From Lophius americanus (Eukaryota; Chordata; Actinopteri; Lophiiformes; Lophiidae): DNA of 64,000 nt. Of this stretch, positions 12,831-24,905 are shown piece after piece. Where the stretch lies: NCBI GenBank assembly GCA_037951165.1, contig JBBDHG010000008.1:9803501-9867500 (forward strand), given 5' to 3'. The position numbers and the translations under genes were made by a program. Numbering within the stretch: position 1 is the first letter of the stretch; each line of letters starts with the position of its first letter. A model generated the notes under the pieces. The model was not told where the DNA came from and ran no database searches. It saw nothing but the letters and a program-made list of their open reading frames with translations.

Positions 12831-15106
12831 GTGGGGTTCTTTCATTCAGGAACTAGTTCAGAAACTTTTGGTGTTCATTTTGACTCCAAACTGACCTCGA
12901 TCTTAGTTCAAGTCAGCAGCAATATTCATTTGTCATTTCTATCATCACAGAGAAGAGAATTTTCCACGAACTCTGGAAATTGTAACACTCTGGATCTCCA
13001 CATCAAGAATATTACTTGGATCCACATCATAGTCTGATGTGTGCTAGATGAGACAGAATAAAAAATCTTGTAATTGCCCTTTATCTGAAAATGTGAAGAA
13101 TAATTTTAACAATTTCTAGTTCGGAATTTTGATCCGGTTCACCCCCGAAATTTTAAATTCTTGAATAAACCTGAGAAAAAACTGTATTTCTTGCTGGAGG
13201 CATTTAAGTATAAAGCAGTGCAGTGGAGGGAGGGTACGTTGTAGAAAAAGGGATCAGCGGTCCCTCATAAATGAAATGTTCACCATCTCAGGAGCATGCC
13301 CAGACGTGCACAAGTATCCTGTTAGTTTCAGGAACACAATGTGCAGCCGTGATGTTTCATTCTCTATGTAGAACCTAATGGCTTTGAACATCATTCTATT
13401 TTTGAAATGAATAATCCCACGATTGCAGTATGTATTGTAAGTGTTTGCTCAGTGCTTTGGAAACAGATGAACCTGAGGAGTTGTCAATGTGATTATATTT
13501 CATTCCTAAATCAACTCCACAGCTCTGAAATATCTCCTAAATCTGAGCAGAGGAGGCATTCCTGATTAGATGGTTATACTCCTAAAGGTCCTCCAGAAAC
13601 AGGAAATGTTTGCTGACCATTTTGGTCCTGCTTTTATAGTTTCTGACCCTTGCAGACCCAGATTAGAGTTTAGAAACACAGAATGTTGTGTGGAAGAAAT
13701 GGTGAAAGAACACAAAATGAGGAAATCACAAAAGTGCCTGAAGTGGCACAGACCGAAGTTCTGTTCCCTCATTGTCCCTCAGCGGGGTCACGATGTGCCG
13801 CATAACTGGTGAATTCACAAACAAACATTCTCTCGGGGTAATCATTACTCCAATCTACGGGACTGCACATGAATGCACCATTCAAGCAGATCATCCTCCT
13901 CATTATTAACCCTCTGAGGCCTGTGGCATGTATTTGCGACATCTCTATAAATATCTTTGTAATGAAACATTGTAGAAAATGTGGTTTTAACGTAATTGGA
14001 ATCTGTCTCTCCTCTTCTGGCGACATCATATTAGACTCAGAGCCAACTATGGGATGCAGAGGGGGCAGCTCAAAATACTCCTCATCACTTTCTTTGTGCA
14101 GATTGGTGGATTCATGTGAGATTTTACCAACAAATAATTATATTTTTTAATTTTCTGTTCGGTAGAGATTGTCATTATACTCATTGTTCATTTGCACACA
14201 TACCATGAAGCTTAAAATGTAGTAGGAAGTCAGGATTTTCTACATTTTAGTCCCTCTAACATTTGGTGAAAGTGAAAAACAAAAAGGGGAAAAAATGATA
14301 AATGTCATTACAGACATTTTGTGTTCCAGCATCTTCTATTTTATTGAAATATTATAGTGCGTTAATCAATGTAAGACTTCAATGAAACTATTTAACGTAT
14401 CAAAACTATTCATACACATGATGCACAAGTGTTATCTCACAATTTTAGAAATCCGGATTCAACTTTTCTAAACTCAAAGAAAGCTCAGATAGTGCTGTAA
14501 AGTTTGATTAACAGCGTTATGTCGCATGTAAGCAACTTTGAAATGGTGAATTTAAAAGAATGTAAAAATTGAGAGCCTGCCGTTGGATCCCACAGGGTTG
14601 TTGAGTTTCCACACAGGACTGAACTCTCTATGATCAATAGATGGTTATCAGCAGACCTGAATAAATACTTCATCCATGGTCCAGTAAAATCAAGGTAGTA
14701 TTGAAAATATTGAAAAACCAGAACCAAAACCAGAAAATAATTGTTTTATACTGCAGTAAATCCATCTCTCTCACTCGGGGTACGATGTGTCACAAACTAA
14801 GTGGCCCTTTCCTCACAAACCAAACGGTCTCCACTTGCCTTCCCTGAACGTCACTGGGCACAGCCCACTGACGTTCCAAGAATGTGTTCCATGACAGCTG
14901 CACACCCCGCTGTGTAATGTCTCTCAAACCCAGCACTCCTTTTAAATAGGTCAAATTGAAAAAACATATAGAGGCATAAATCTGCACCAGAATCAAAATT
15001 TCCCATTTCACTACCTCCACCCCACCCACAGGCTATAGGGTGCTGAACTAAGCGCTCCTATGGAGCTCAAACTGCAGCTGCCATCTGAGCCTCCAGCACT
15101 CCAATG

Positions 15107-15141
15107 TGCACACACACACGCACGCACGCACGCACGCATGT

Positions 15142-15223
<82 letters not shown>
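15107..15223. repeat. (CA)n microsatellite, long
   Basis: About 117 bp: CACG/GCAC units at the left, then over 80 bp of pure CA. It lies inside the degenerate tandem array. Confidence 0.97.
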
Positions 15224-15227
<4 letters not shown>

Positions 15228-18144
15228 CATGGGAAGTAAAGCACACTCAAATAAAACCCCTTCAGGCCTGTAATGCACCATCCATCAAGTGCCCTCTTAG
15301 CCGTGGGGCAGTTGACAGTGGAGTCCGCGGATTACCTGAGTGTTTAACATCCACACCCTATGCTGATCCTGTTGCAACACACACTAACAAACAAGCGACA
15401 GAACGACAAACTGTCTCTTCTCTCAGCCTTGTTATGGATCATAAATGAAGGATGCCCTCAAGAGCTGCTATGCTTGAGCCCGAGTCCAAACCCATCCAAA
15501 GCCGATTTCCTCCTCTAAAAACCAAAAAAAACCCACATCACAAACCAAGCGCTCCCCTTCTCACATCTGTATCTAGGTTCCAACAGCTGACTGCCCCTCT
15601 CCATCATCTTTTACCCTCACCAAGCCTCTTCTCGGACAAAACAATGCAAGCGCTCCCTTTAGCTGCTTCACTACCTTAAAACCCAAACTTTCTATAGCCT
15701 TCTCGCATCTTTCTGTTCCTGAACCAGATGTTCTTCTCTGACCAACTGCTGCTGCAAAAAAAACCCTGACTTCTGTCACACACTCCCCCAAGCTTTTGAG
15801 GAAGTCTACAAAACAAGCACTCCTATATCCTCCAATATGCATCTGAGGTTTATGCAAAACAGGACTGCATGCTGCTACACTTTCCCCCATCTTATTTATT
15901 TACCACCCCTCTCCCCTTAGTTGGCTTGCAGCACGTTACAAACCAAGTGCCCCCCTACCTCATGACCCGCAGCTTCCCTTTGCAATATTTTATCTAAAAA
16001 TGTAGCTGCAAAAAAAGAAAGATCAAAGCTGCCCCTCTTCTCTTCTCATGTTCCGTCTTGTTCACTTTCCCTGTCAAGCAAGACCAGAACAAAACAGGTG
16101 CTCCATTTCCCGTAAACACCTAATGAAATGGAGCATCCCTTCACATGCACAGGTTTATGTACACATCATTTTTGCAACACAATGCAAATATAAATCAAAC
16201 CAAGCCCTCCCCTCTTCCCCCGTTTCCTCATTTACAAATGTAATGCATTGTAAACTAAGCGTCCCCTCGAGCTACACACTCTCCAGCCTTCTGTACAACA
16301 GCATGTTATCAATCATGACTTTTTAGTTGGCATGTGGGGTGTCACAGATCGAGTGCTCCTCTGAACACCTGTCTGAATCTAACGCTCTCTATATAATATC
16401 AGAATGAAAACTGCAGCATGTTCTATCAGCACACGGAGTAAACCTGCTACAACACCAAACCATCTCCATCTCCATCTCCATTCTCCATCTTCACACTCCC
16501 CCCAGCTGGCATACACTGTATCACAAACCAATCTCTCCAACCATTACTTCAAAATGTGGACCTTTGCCCTACATGTGCAACAAAGGGGGCAACCCAACAC
16601 TTTCCCTTTCTACACTTCCTATGCCTGGGTGGCGTGTGATGCAAAACAAGCGCTCCCTCATTATAATGCCCAGGTGTGTTTTTCTTCTTCAACACAAAAG
16701 TGTGGCTGCTTCTAAATTAGCCAAGCCCTCCTCTCTCTCCCATGTACATCTAGACAGAAAGCTGGAATGCGTAACATGGCATGTATGTAAACAATCGTCA
16801 TGCCTTGCTCTACTTACAGCTCCAGGGCCCCCAATGGTTTCTGGTGGTGATGCTCCATTTCATTCATATTAGTAAGTTTTCCGAAAAACATGTACAAATA
16901 GATACCGAATTAATAAATTAACACAGAGTATGACGGAAGTCTCCGTCACCAGACACCAAACCGGGGGCACAATCCCGTCATATCGGGGTTGAATGTCGGC
17001 CTAATTAAGGCATATTATAAATGTTTGTCAGGGACGGGACAGGCAAAACAGCGCAAAGAGTGCACTGGTCGATTCTTCTTCACATTATTATTATTAGGGG
17101 TCCGGGGCCTCAGACCCCAGACAGGGACATCGGCTGGGGAGGAGAATTGACTTCAAACTTGAAAAGAATGCTACCTGAACTTTTTTGATTGAAACCCCCT
17201 GAACAGATGGGTCTCGATGAGGATCTAAACTTCCTCACGTCTGGGCTGACTGAAATGTTGCTGAGACATCTACTTGTTTGCAATCCTATATACGGTTAAT
17301 AAGATCTTTGTTTGCTCTTCGCCAGTAAAAACAGACACACAAATCCAAACAAGCTTATTTGGCTCAGCACATAGCATTGTTTTGGAGGCTGGCAAGTTCT
17401 GTCGCCCGATATCATAAAGCTTGCTGTCCAATAAGGTTGTGACATCATCCATGAGCCTTTTGTTCTGTATCATTCTGTGCTGAATAAAAAAATACCTGTG
17501 CAAAAACTAAGTGCGCCAGGACTAAAAATGGTTTTCTGCAGAATATCTGCTTTGATTCAGGCCGAGTTAACCAAACAAGAAGTTTGATTACAGCCTCAGA
17601 CCTGGACCTCTTGTAGTTCTACTTAAATAACCCTGATCTGGACTATTACTTATTAACTGATATACAGTGCATCACAAATCAAGTACTCCCCTTAGTCCCC
17701 TCACTGTCAGCTCATCTGACATACATCATGTACTTCTTTCTGCTAGAAAAGCAAACCAACCCCATCATCGCTGTCTTTCATGGTGCACCACAAACCAAGT
17801 GCTCCCTCTGGGAACTGGGACTTCTTGTGCAAAGGCCTCCTGTGAGCGTCTTCTCACGTCGTTTCACCTCCTAGCCCCTCTCATCCTCTTAGCTGGTATG
17901 CAAACTATTATAAATCAAGCATCCCCTTCATTACCTCACACCCAGAGCCTCCCTCTCCATGCACAAGCATCTTCTCTGCAAGATAACCAACTGCCCAATC
18001 CATTTATCCTTCTTCACCTCACTCCCTCACCTACATCATCTCCCACTGACTGTTGTGCATCATAAAACAAGCGCCCTTTTAATGCTGGACCTTCCCTTCA
18101 GCAGCAACATTAACTGGAGCTGCAACAAAATCAAACAAACCAAC

Positions 18145-18149
18145 CCCCT

Positions 18150-18183
<34 letters not shown>

Positions 18184-18200
18184 CTCCTCCTCCTCTTCTT
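18145..18200. repeat. (CTC)n/(CTT)n trinucleotide tract
   Basis: CTC-rich trinucleotide run on the plus strand, purine-rich on the mgat4b sense strand, about 250 bp downstream of the exon 1 donor. Confidence 0.9.
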
Positions 18201-18456
18201 TCCTTCTTCAGGTACTCTCATCTTAGCAGGCATGTGATGCATCACAAAACGAGCGCTTCCATCACCTCCAGCCCATCTGAGGGCTGCAGCCTCTCATTCA
18301 GCACTTCTATATTCTGCAACATCCATAACAAAGCGGAGCCACAGCAGAAACAAGCCGAGCCCAGCCGGTCGATCCAGCAGTGAGGAGGTAGACACAACGT
18401 ACCGGACACACCGGGACGCACCGGGACACACAGGGACACACCGGGTCGGGTCTTAC

Positions 18457-18553
18457 CTCTGGAGCTGCTGAAGGCGGTGTACCAGGAGAGGGAGACCAGC
18501 CCACACAGCCCGAACAACAAGACCGTCAGGAAGGAGACATTTCGGAGCCTCAT
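18457..18553 (-). CDS. mgat4b: mgat4b first coding exon (partial gene)
   Basis: On the minus strand an ATG at 18553-18551 opens 32 codons plus one base, ending at a GT donor (18456-18455, AGAG|GTAAGA). The peptide starts MRLRNVSFLTVLLFGLCG and continues to SLSWYTAFSSSR. That is a short basic tail, one hydrophobic segment (about residues 7-26) and the SLSWY motif seen at the start of MGAT4A and MGAT4B. Known family: Golgi type II membrane alpha-1,3-mannosyl-glycoprotein beta-1,4-N-acetylglucosaminyltransferases that add the beta1,4 branch to N-glycans. The FLT-LLF-LC pattern is nearer human MGAT4B than MGAT4A as I recall them. Only the cytoplasmic tail and anchor are present here; the stem and catalytic domains lie outside the window. 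mgat4a is the main alternative. Confidence 0.82.
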
Positions 18554-18850
18554 CTCCGGAGCCCCGGTAGCATGTCCGCACCGAGAGGGGGGAGGAGAGG
18601 GGGGGGTGGAAGGAGGGGGAAGCAGGAAGGAGACAGAGAGACAGACAGGTAGATAGAGAGCGAGAAAGAGAGAGATGTTACCGTCTGAGCAACAGCGACT
18701 AGACTGAACGGAGAGAGACGGAGGGGAGGAGAGAGGGAGATGAGAGGGGAGGAGACTGGAACAGGTAGAGCGACATAGAGAGAAAGAGAGAGAGAATATA
18801 GGAATGGGCAAAGTGTATCTGCCTCTCAGAGTGAAAATTCAATAGAAAAC
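18554..18850 (-). promoter_or_regulatory. mgat4b: mgat4b 5' UTR and likely promoter region
   Basis: Immediately upstream of the mgat4b ATG on the minus strand is a strongly pyrimidine-rich sequence (GA-rich on the plus strand, 18580-18800) with CpG-containing stretches next to the exon. No convincing TATA box is visible. The position and composition fit a 5' UTR and core promoter; the exact start site cannot be set from sequence. Confidence 0.45.
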
Positions 18851-21800
18851 TCTGTAATATAGTGTTTAATACGGCCCTCAGGAGCCAGGTGAGTAAACTT
18901 CCGAATAGGCAAAACAAAGAAGAAGCAATATAAAGAAACATCTTTATCAACTTGACCTCACAAAACAGCATTTGTAGTACATGCTGTAAATGCCACTACA
19001 CCACACATTAATAAGAGGCACTGCAAATACCAACACAGAGCACATTAGGAGGACACAACGGAAGCGCTTCAGGAGAACACTTAATAGTGATGCGCAGATC
19101 TGGATGTGCTGTCTTGGCCTGAGTTTAAGACTTACAGTTCTGGAGACGTCTATCTGTCAGTGATTTTGGAATATGAGCAGACGTTAATCGCGCGATCGAA
19201 GTGTCGAAGCAAACCAAAATCGTTCGGACATTAGCTCAAGTGTGTGCATCACTTGGAAATACTCTCTGCAAACACATCAGTTTTGTTGGAGCATTTGCAG
19301 CAAGTATTTTTAGGTAGCGGCTCAGCATCATGTTTTCTTTCAATGGGGTCCGGAATGTGCCGCAGATTTCCCAAATGCTGCGCATGTGTTGTCAAATTGA
19401 TGAATGTGTTTTCTTAATTTGCTTGGGTTTTGTCTGTTTGCGTGATTTTTCCTAAGTTGCAGCCTTTTTGTCCCTGTCGGCAACCCTAGTTCAAGCTCTA
19501 AAGCCAGCTAACAAAAAATATGGATTTGGGTTTAAATTTAGAATCTTCATTATTAAGAATGGTATTTAACATCCTTTAGTCGGGAACAAAAGTATGAAAA
19601 GAAGAAAAAGTCAGAATTCTAAAACCAAAGTCAGAATTCTGACCTTCAAAACAATTTTAAAAATGTCCGGTAAGTAAAAGCCAAGATTTGAGCTTATAGT
19701 CAGTCAGAATTCTGACTGGATTCTTACAATTCTAAAAAATAAGATAATTATTTTAAAATGTGATTAGAGATTATAGTCATAACACAGACTTTATGCTCAT
19801 AGTTATGACTGATCTATTTTCAATGAAGATAAAAACAAATTAAATTAAAAAGTCAGTAACAAAAATTCAGCTCATAAATGAAGTCAGACATCTCGAAAAA
19901 ATCGTCTCGTGACTTTTGTCTTCGCTTCGTTCAGGCACCAAAATTAAATGAAAATAATATTAAAACTGTTGATGACAGATCAATGTTGGAAACTGCAAAA
20001 GCATCCCTGCCTGTCCCCCCTCTGCCAGTGTCTTAATACCTGCTGCTGGTTCTTCCTCTGAGATCCATCCATCACTTCTGTTTCACCCCTTTAATGCCAG
20101 AACATCTCAGGAACGTGGGGCAGCAGCCAAAGACGTCACCCTCACGCTGCCTGCAGCTGCATTTAGATGGTCATTTACTGCCACTGTGTGGCTTCCAGAT
20201 TTCCCCAGCTCTTGTTTTTTCTTCGCAGCCATGGCCAAAAATTTCCCTTCTCTGTTCTTCAGAAAGCTCTTTGAGGATTTTCCCAGCTTTTGCTAGAGTG
20301 AAGCCAATAAATCTTTTGACTCTGGAAGGGCACTCACTAGAGTGCTCCCTAAAGGGTCCAAGATTCCTTTTTCATTTAAGCATAAACATTTGAATCCTTA
20401 TTATGTCACACAGTTGGTGGTTATTATACCCGGAAAATGTTAAAATGTTAAAAAATATATTTTGAAAATATGTTATCGTCGTTATGTATCTGGCAAGAGG
20501 AAACTCTTTCCCCAGTTTGAATATAATCTTACTTACTATCAAGAGCTCAGCTTCATACACACGGACAGAACAATAACAAATCCAATAGTGGACTGGATCA
20601 TTTGTACACAGACGCACCACCAACTACTGGCCTGGCATACAGCAGCATTTCTCAATTGTTTTTGGATGGTTTTCACAACGTTGCTGAATGAGTACTAAAC
20701 TTTTTAAACTCTCACAAAACATTTTTGTTTATAGGAAAATCTTTTTTCAGGTGAAGTGGGCGAAAGAAAGTGAGAATAATTTCCGGCTAAAACTTTTCTA
20801 TCTGCAAAGACAGAAAAAAGCTAAGGCTAATTCTCACCAGGTCTCATGGAAATTTATAAGGCAGTTCTTCTGTAATCCTGTGAAAAAACAAGCAAACAAA
20901 CAAACAGACACAGGAGAAAACTTGACTTATTGGTGAGGGCAACACCAACACCTGTAAACCAATTAAATCGTAAAATTGTTACCAATATCTGTAAAATAAA
21001 CTAAAATAGAAAACCCTCACAGAGCTTAAACTTTCACCAACCCACTTCAGTCTCCTCATTTTGTTATTTCACCTTTAAGCAATAATCCTATGATAGTTTT
21101 TAGCCTCACAATTTGACCGGGCGACCTTGAAACCCATCCCAAGAATGTTTTATCATATTGGTATCCTGGTCAGTTTTACAGTTGTTCAAGAAAACAAAAC
21201 TTACTTAAAAATTTGGGAATTTTCAAAAAACATTTCTCAACTGTGAAATTTACGTAAAAAAAAAAGCCAGATCATAATGTCTTCTACTTTTATTCAAGAC
21301 AAAATCTCTCAACCTTACCATTGTTATAAAAAATACTGACATAGATATTCAACTCTAGCAATATTCTGTCACTGGAATTGAATATTAAAGTCAATATATA
21401 ACAAACTAAATAAAAAAAACGATAAATAAAATAATCAAAATCACACAGTCAACATAAGAATACAATTCTTGGAGGCCAACAAATGAACCTAAAGCTTTGT
21501 TGCGTTTTAATTCTGGTGCACAACACACGTCATAACAAAACACAAGAAGCATGAGGTCAGTCCAGTCAGCACCCGTCTGACCCTCTGAGATGAAATTACA
21601 CTCAAATACATCATCATCATCATCAGTAAAATGACGGGCTCGTATAGAGATTCCCCATATAAACATTTAAAAATCCAAGCTGTAATTATTATATATTACT
21701 ATAAGTACTAAAAGTACAGAGGTAAAAACTGACATAGAATAAGTTGATGTATCACCGTAGCGACACTGGCTTAACTTCAGTACTCCAGTACCAGTGGGGT

Positions 21801-22519
21801 GTTTTGACCCGGTGTGAAGATTAATTTATGTTTTTTGGACCTGAACAGCTGGTTTGCTAAGAATGCTGTGTAAAATTCTGAATGTACAACATTTAACAAA
21901 GCATTTACAATCAGCTTTCCCACTGATGTTTTAAATGATACATAACATCCCATCACTCTCCTCTGGTTTCATTGCTTCCGTTTTTCGTTTTGTTCATCTA
22001 GCAGGTCCTTGTTTTTTAATTTCTCTTCATTACTGTCAATAAATTCACGAAGTGTGTGAATTTCTTTTTTTTTCTAATAAAGAGAAGGACTTACTAGCTG
22101 AAGATATTCCAAATCCATTTTAAATCATCTCTGAGGCTCAGGCTGGGTTTAAAGAGCATCTGACTGACTGACAGACAATCACTGACAGGTTCAGAAAACA
22201 TAAAAGAGAGAGATTTGGGGGCCCAGACAGAGTTGACGCTATTCTCCCATTTGCTGTGCCACATTCTTGAGCGATATGATAACTCTGTGGTTCCCAGCCT
22301 GGGACCTCCATAAAGGTCAAAACAATTTGAAGCACTTGAGGTTAAGAAAACAGACGGCTAATACACTAGATGCTCCATTTTGTGTATTTATTTCGATCTA
22401 AAACTGAGAGGCATGGTGAAGCACTGTCATCTCACAGCAGAAAGGTTCTGACCATATTCTGACCTCTTTGTGTGGATTTTCTTGTTGTTCCTCTGCCTGC
22501 CTGAGTCACTAACTGGAGG

Positions 22520-23345
22520 CTCTATCTCAAACATTAAAAGCTTTATCTCGTGTATTAAAAGCTCAGTCTCACATATAATAAAGCTCTATCTCGCACATTA
22601 AAAGCTTTATGTCATGTATTAAAGGCTCTATCTCACGTATTAAAGGCTCTATCTCACGTATTAAAGGCTCTATCTCACGTATTAAAGGCTCTATCTCACG
22701 TATTAAAGGCTCTATCTCACGTATTAAAGGCTCTATCTCACGTATTAAAGGCTCTATCTCACGTATTAAAGGTTCTATCTCATGTATTAAAGGCTCTATC
22801 TCATGTATTAAAGGTTCTATCTCAATTATTAAAAGGTCTCTCTCAAATATTAAAGGCTCTATCTCACGTATTAGAGGCTATATCTCGCGTATTAAAGGCT
22901 CTATCTCAATTATTAAAAGGTCTATCTCACATATTAAAAGGTCTATCTCACATATTAAAAGGCCTATCTCACATATTAAAAGGTCTATCTCACGTATTAA
23001 AGGCTCTATCTCACATATTAAAAGGTCTATCTCACGTATTAAAGGCTCTATCTCACGTATTAAAGGCTCTATCTCACGTATTAAAGGCTCTATCTCACAT
23101 ATTAAAGGCTCTATCTCACGTATTAAAGGCTCTATCTCATGTATTAAAGGCTATATCTCACATATTAAAAGGTCTATCTCACATATTAAAGGCTCTATCT
23201 CACGTATTAAAGGCTCTATCTCATGTATTAAAGGCTCTATCTCACATATTAAAAGGTCTATCTCACATATTAAAGGCTCTATCTCACGTATTAAGAGCTC
23301 AGTCTCACAAATGAAAAGCTCTATCTCAATTATTAAAAGTGCTGT
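22520..23345. repeat. 21-bp minisatellite, about 39 units
   Basis: Unit ATTAAAGGCTCTATCTCACG plus T, repeated head to tail with point variants (AAAGGTCTATCTC, CATGTATT, CACATATT). The centre (22620-22770) is almost perfectly homogeneous and the edges are diverged. Because 21 is divisible by three, the plus frame stays open for 246 codons with a repeating IKGSISR heptad, and the minus strand is open in part too. That is explained by the period and is not evidence of a gene. Confidence 0.95.
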
Positions 23346-23400
23346 CTGATATTGTATTGTATTCTTTATCCAAAAAGTATGAAAGTTTCCGAACAAACAC

Positions 23401-23402
23401 AA

Positions 23403-23446
<44 letters not shown>
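23401..23446. repeat. (CA)n microsatellite
   Basis: Pure CA run shortly after the 21-bp minisatellite. Confidence 0.95.
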
Positions 23447-23448
<2 letters not shown>

Positions 23449-23776
23449 ACCTCTTTTAGAAATAATAAAAGAACATAATAGAATAACTACAAGGTCACAC
23501 AGTTGAGTGTGTGTCTCTGTCACGTCCCAACACTTATACTAAATTAATGTGTTCTTCTCCTGCATACAAAATATCTCTAATCTTTGCCAGAAATGAAAGT
23601 TATTTACCTGCAAAATTGAAACGATTCGTCTCTGTTATGAACCCAACCTTGCGACAAACATTTCATGATATTTTTCTTCAGAATTTTTGAGTAATTATGT
23701 TAATCGAAAAACTAAAAGACACAAATGAAACATGGCCTCCACGAAGAGGGTAAAAATTAAATAGGTTTGGGTTCAT

Positions 23777-23849
23777 ATTTTGCCATTTATGTACTAATTT
23801 AATTCAAGTGTAATATACTTATATTAAATTAATACATAAATGGCAAAAT
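23777..23849. repeat. Inverted repeat with 27-bp arms
   Basis: Arms 23777-23803 and 23823-23849 are reverse complements at 26 of 27 positions, with a 19-base AT-rich spacer. It could be a very small foldback element. Confidence 0.85.
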
Positions 23850-24404
23850 GTGAGTTGTAAAAATAAATTAAGCATTAGTTATTTCTTAATAAGAACGACA
23901 GACAGTAGGGCGCCTACCTCCATGAAGGCCAAACATTCTAACACATGTTGGTTTTTGCTTGCGGGACCTATCCCCCAATCTGCCACAACATCACTGTGTG
24001 GAGATATAGTCAGGACTTTGTCCTTAATTTGGGGGAATATTTAAAACAGAAAAATATCCTGTCTTAGAATATTTATGAAAGTAGAGACTCATTCTTGGAT
24101 CCGCCCGACTTATGTGATCTACACCTAATTGTAATGGGTCCTTTCTGGGTCCCTTTCCCATTCTTCCAACAAGTTTTGTTAATAAAGCTCTGACCCATCT
24201 TATGAGAAGGATGAACATTTAAAATGCTTCGTCTTCAATGAAGCTGCCTTGCTCAGAGGCAGAGCAGAAGTTTCCTGTCCAGGCACTGCTGTTGACTGCA
24301 GTTTAACTGTCCTACACTGACACCTAGTGGTCATTAGCAGGGATACAATCTTGGTACTTATTTATCATATTCTGATCTGCCAAAAATTATTTTGGTGCTA
24401 ATGA

Positions 24405-24905
24405 GACAACCTAACAGGAAGTCAGCCATTTTAAGTTAAAAGGGCGATTATCAGGCGTTTTCTGCAGTTTTCAGGTGTTGCAAATGAAAAAAATTGGACA
24501 ATCTCCATCAAACCTCTCATGATGGATTTCCCCAGAAATATGAAACTTGGTACACAGGTGTTTCATAAGAGGACCTACAAAAAAGCCTCTTGCAGTCATG
24601 ATCTACACTTAACCGAGCCAATTTGAATTTTGCATTAATTTTTGAGGGTCATTCCTCACTTATGTATTTGATCAAACTCATCCTAGGGATCCAATCCGAT
24701 CCACATGAAGATCTATGAAAACAATCTCCAAACATGGATGAAAAGTTGTCAAATCGTGATCGGAAAAATTGAGAGTTATACTCTGTGGTGTCCTTAAGGA
24801 GTAAGCGACAGGAATGAGCGATCAAACCACTAGGAGATTTTACACGGCCCGACCACCACCGAAATGCGAGGGCCCGTTACCACTGCTTGCAGTTTTAATT
24901 TCGAT
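24405..24905. mobile_element. Probable dispersed repeat (unclassified)
   Basis: Contains GGAAGTCAGCCATTTTAAG, ATGAAACTTGGTACACAGG and the ending GCGAGGGCCCGTTACCACTG then CTTGCAGTTTTAATT. These phrases recall a high-copy fish repeat with an AGGGCCCGTT...GCTTGCAG end. A related phrase (GGAAGTCGGACATTTTGAAT) occurs in dgkq intron 19 near 51120. Boundaries are uncertain. Confidence 0.45.

Larger units (their letters stand above)
14785..18265. repeat. Highly degenerate tandem array with conserved core
   Basis: A core close to CATCACAAACCAAGCGCTCC recurs about 20 times on the plus strand. Copies are near 14791, 14920, 15040, 15280, 15440, 15536, 15645, 15805, 15937, 16090, 16192, 16245, 16341, 16520, 16640, 17660, 17785, 17905, 18055 and 18238. 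Spacing is mostly 90-150 bp. Several copies are preceded by a TTAGCTGGCATG-like piece and followed by CT-rich sequence. About 16870-17640 lacks the core and looks like an insertion. See the matching finding. Confidence 0.7.
1..18456 (-). other. mgat4b: Presumed intron 1 of mgat4b (no exon seen)
   Basis: This follows the donor site of mgat4b coding exon 1 on the minus strand. I looked for the next expected MGAT4 segment (the stem region containing a YQREFLAL-type motif) in the minus-strand frames and did not find it, so the intron probably runs past the left edge, over 18.4 kb. Contents are microsatellites, retroelement pieces and tandem repeats listed separately. Stretches such as 1-1500, 1930-3700, 4260-5960, 9850-12700 and 12830-14780 are AT-rich unique-looking sequence in which I see nothing to annotate. 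Confidence 0.6.

Noticed and set aside
13900..13940. TTAACCCTCTGAGGCC as a piggyBac-type terminus
   Set aside because: Only one end with a TTAA-like start was seen; no matching second terminus was found nearby.
18242..18811. 189-codon minus ORF as a complete single-exon gene
   Set aside because: Only the part from MRLRN to the donor at 18456 matches the MGAT4 family. The upstream part is CT-rich 5' UTR and the downstream part reads into the intron.
22520..23345. CRISPR-like array
   Set aside because: Units are contiguous 21-bp tandem copies with no unique spacers, in a vertebrate genome.
22609..23349. 246-codon ORF with repeated IKGSISR heptads as a repeat protein gene
   Set aside because: The 21-bp period forces an open frame if one unit lacks a stop. 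There are no flanking exon signals and the complementary strand is partly open as well.
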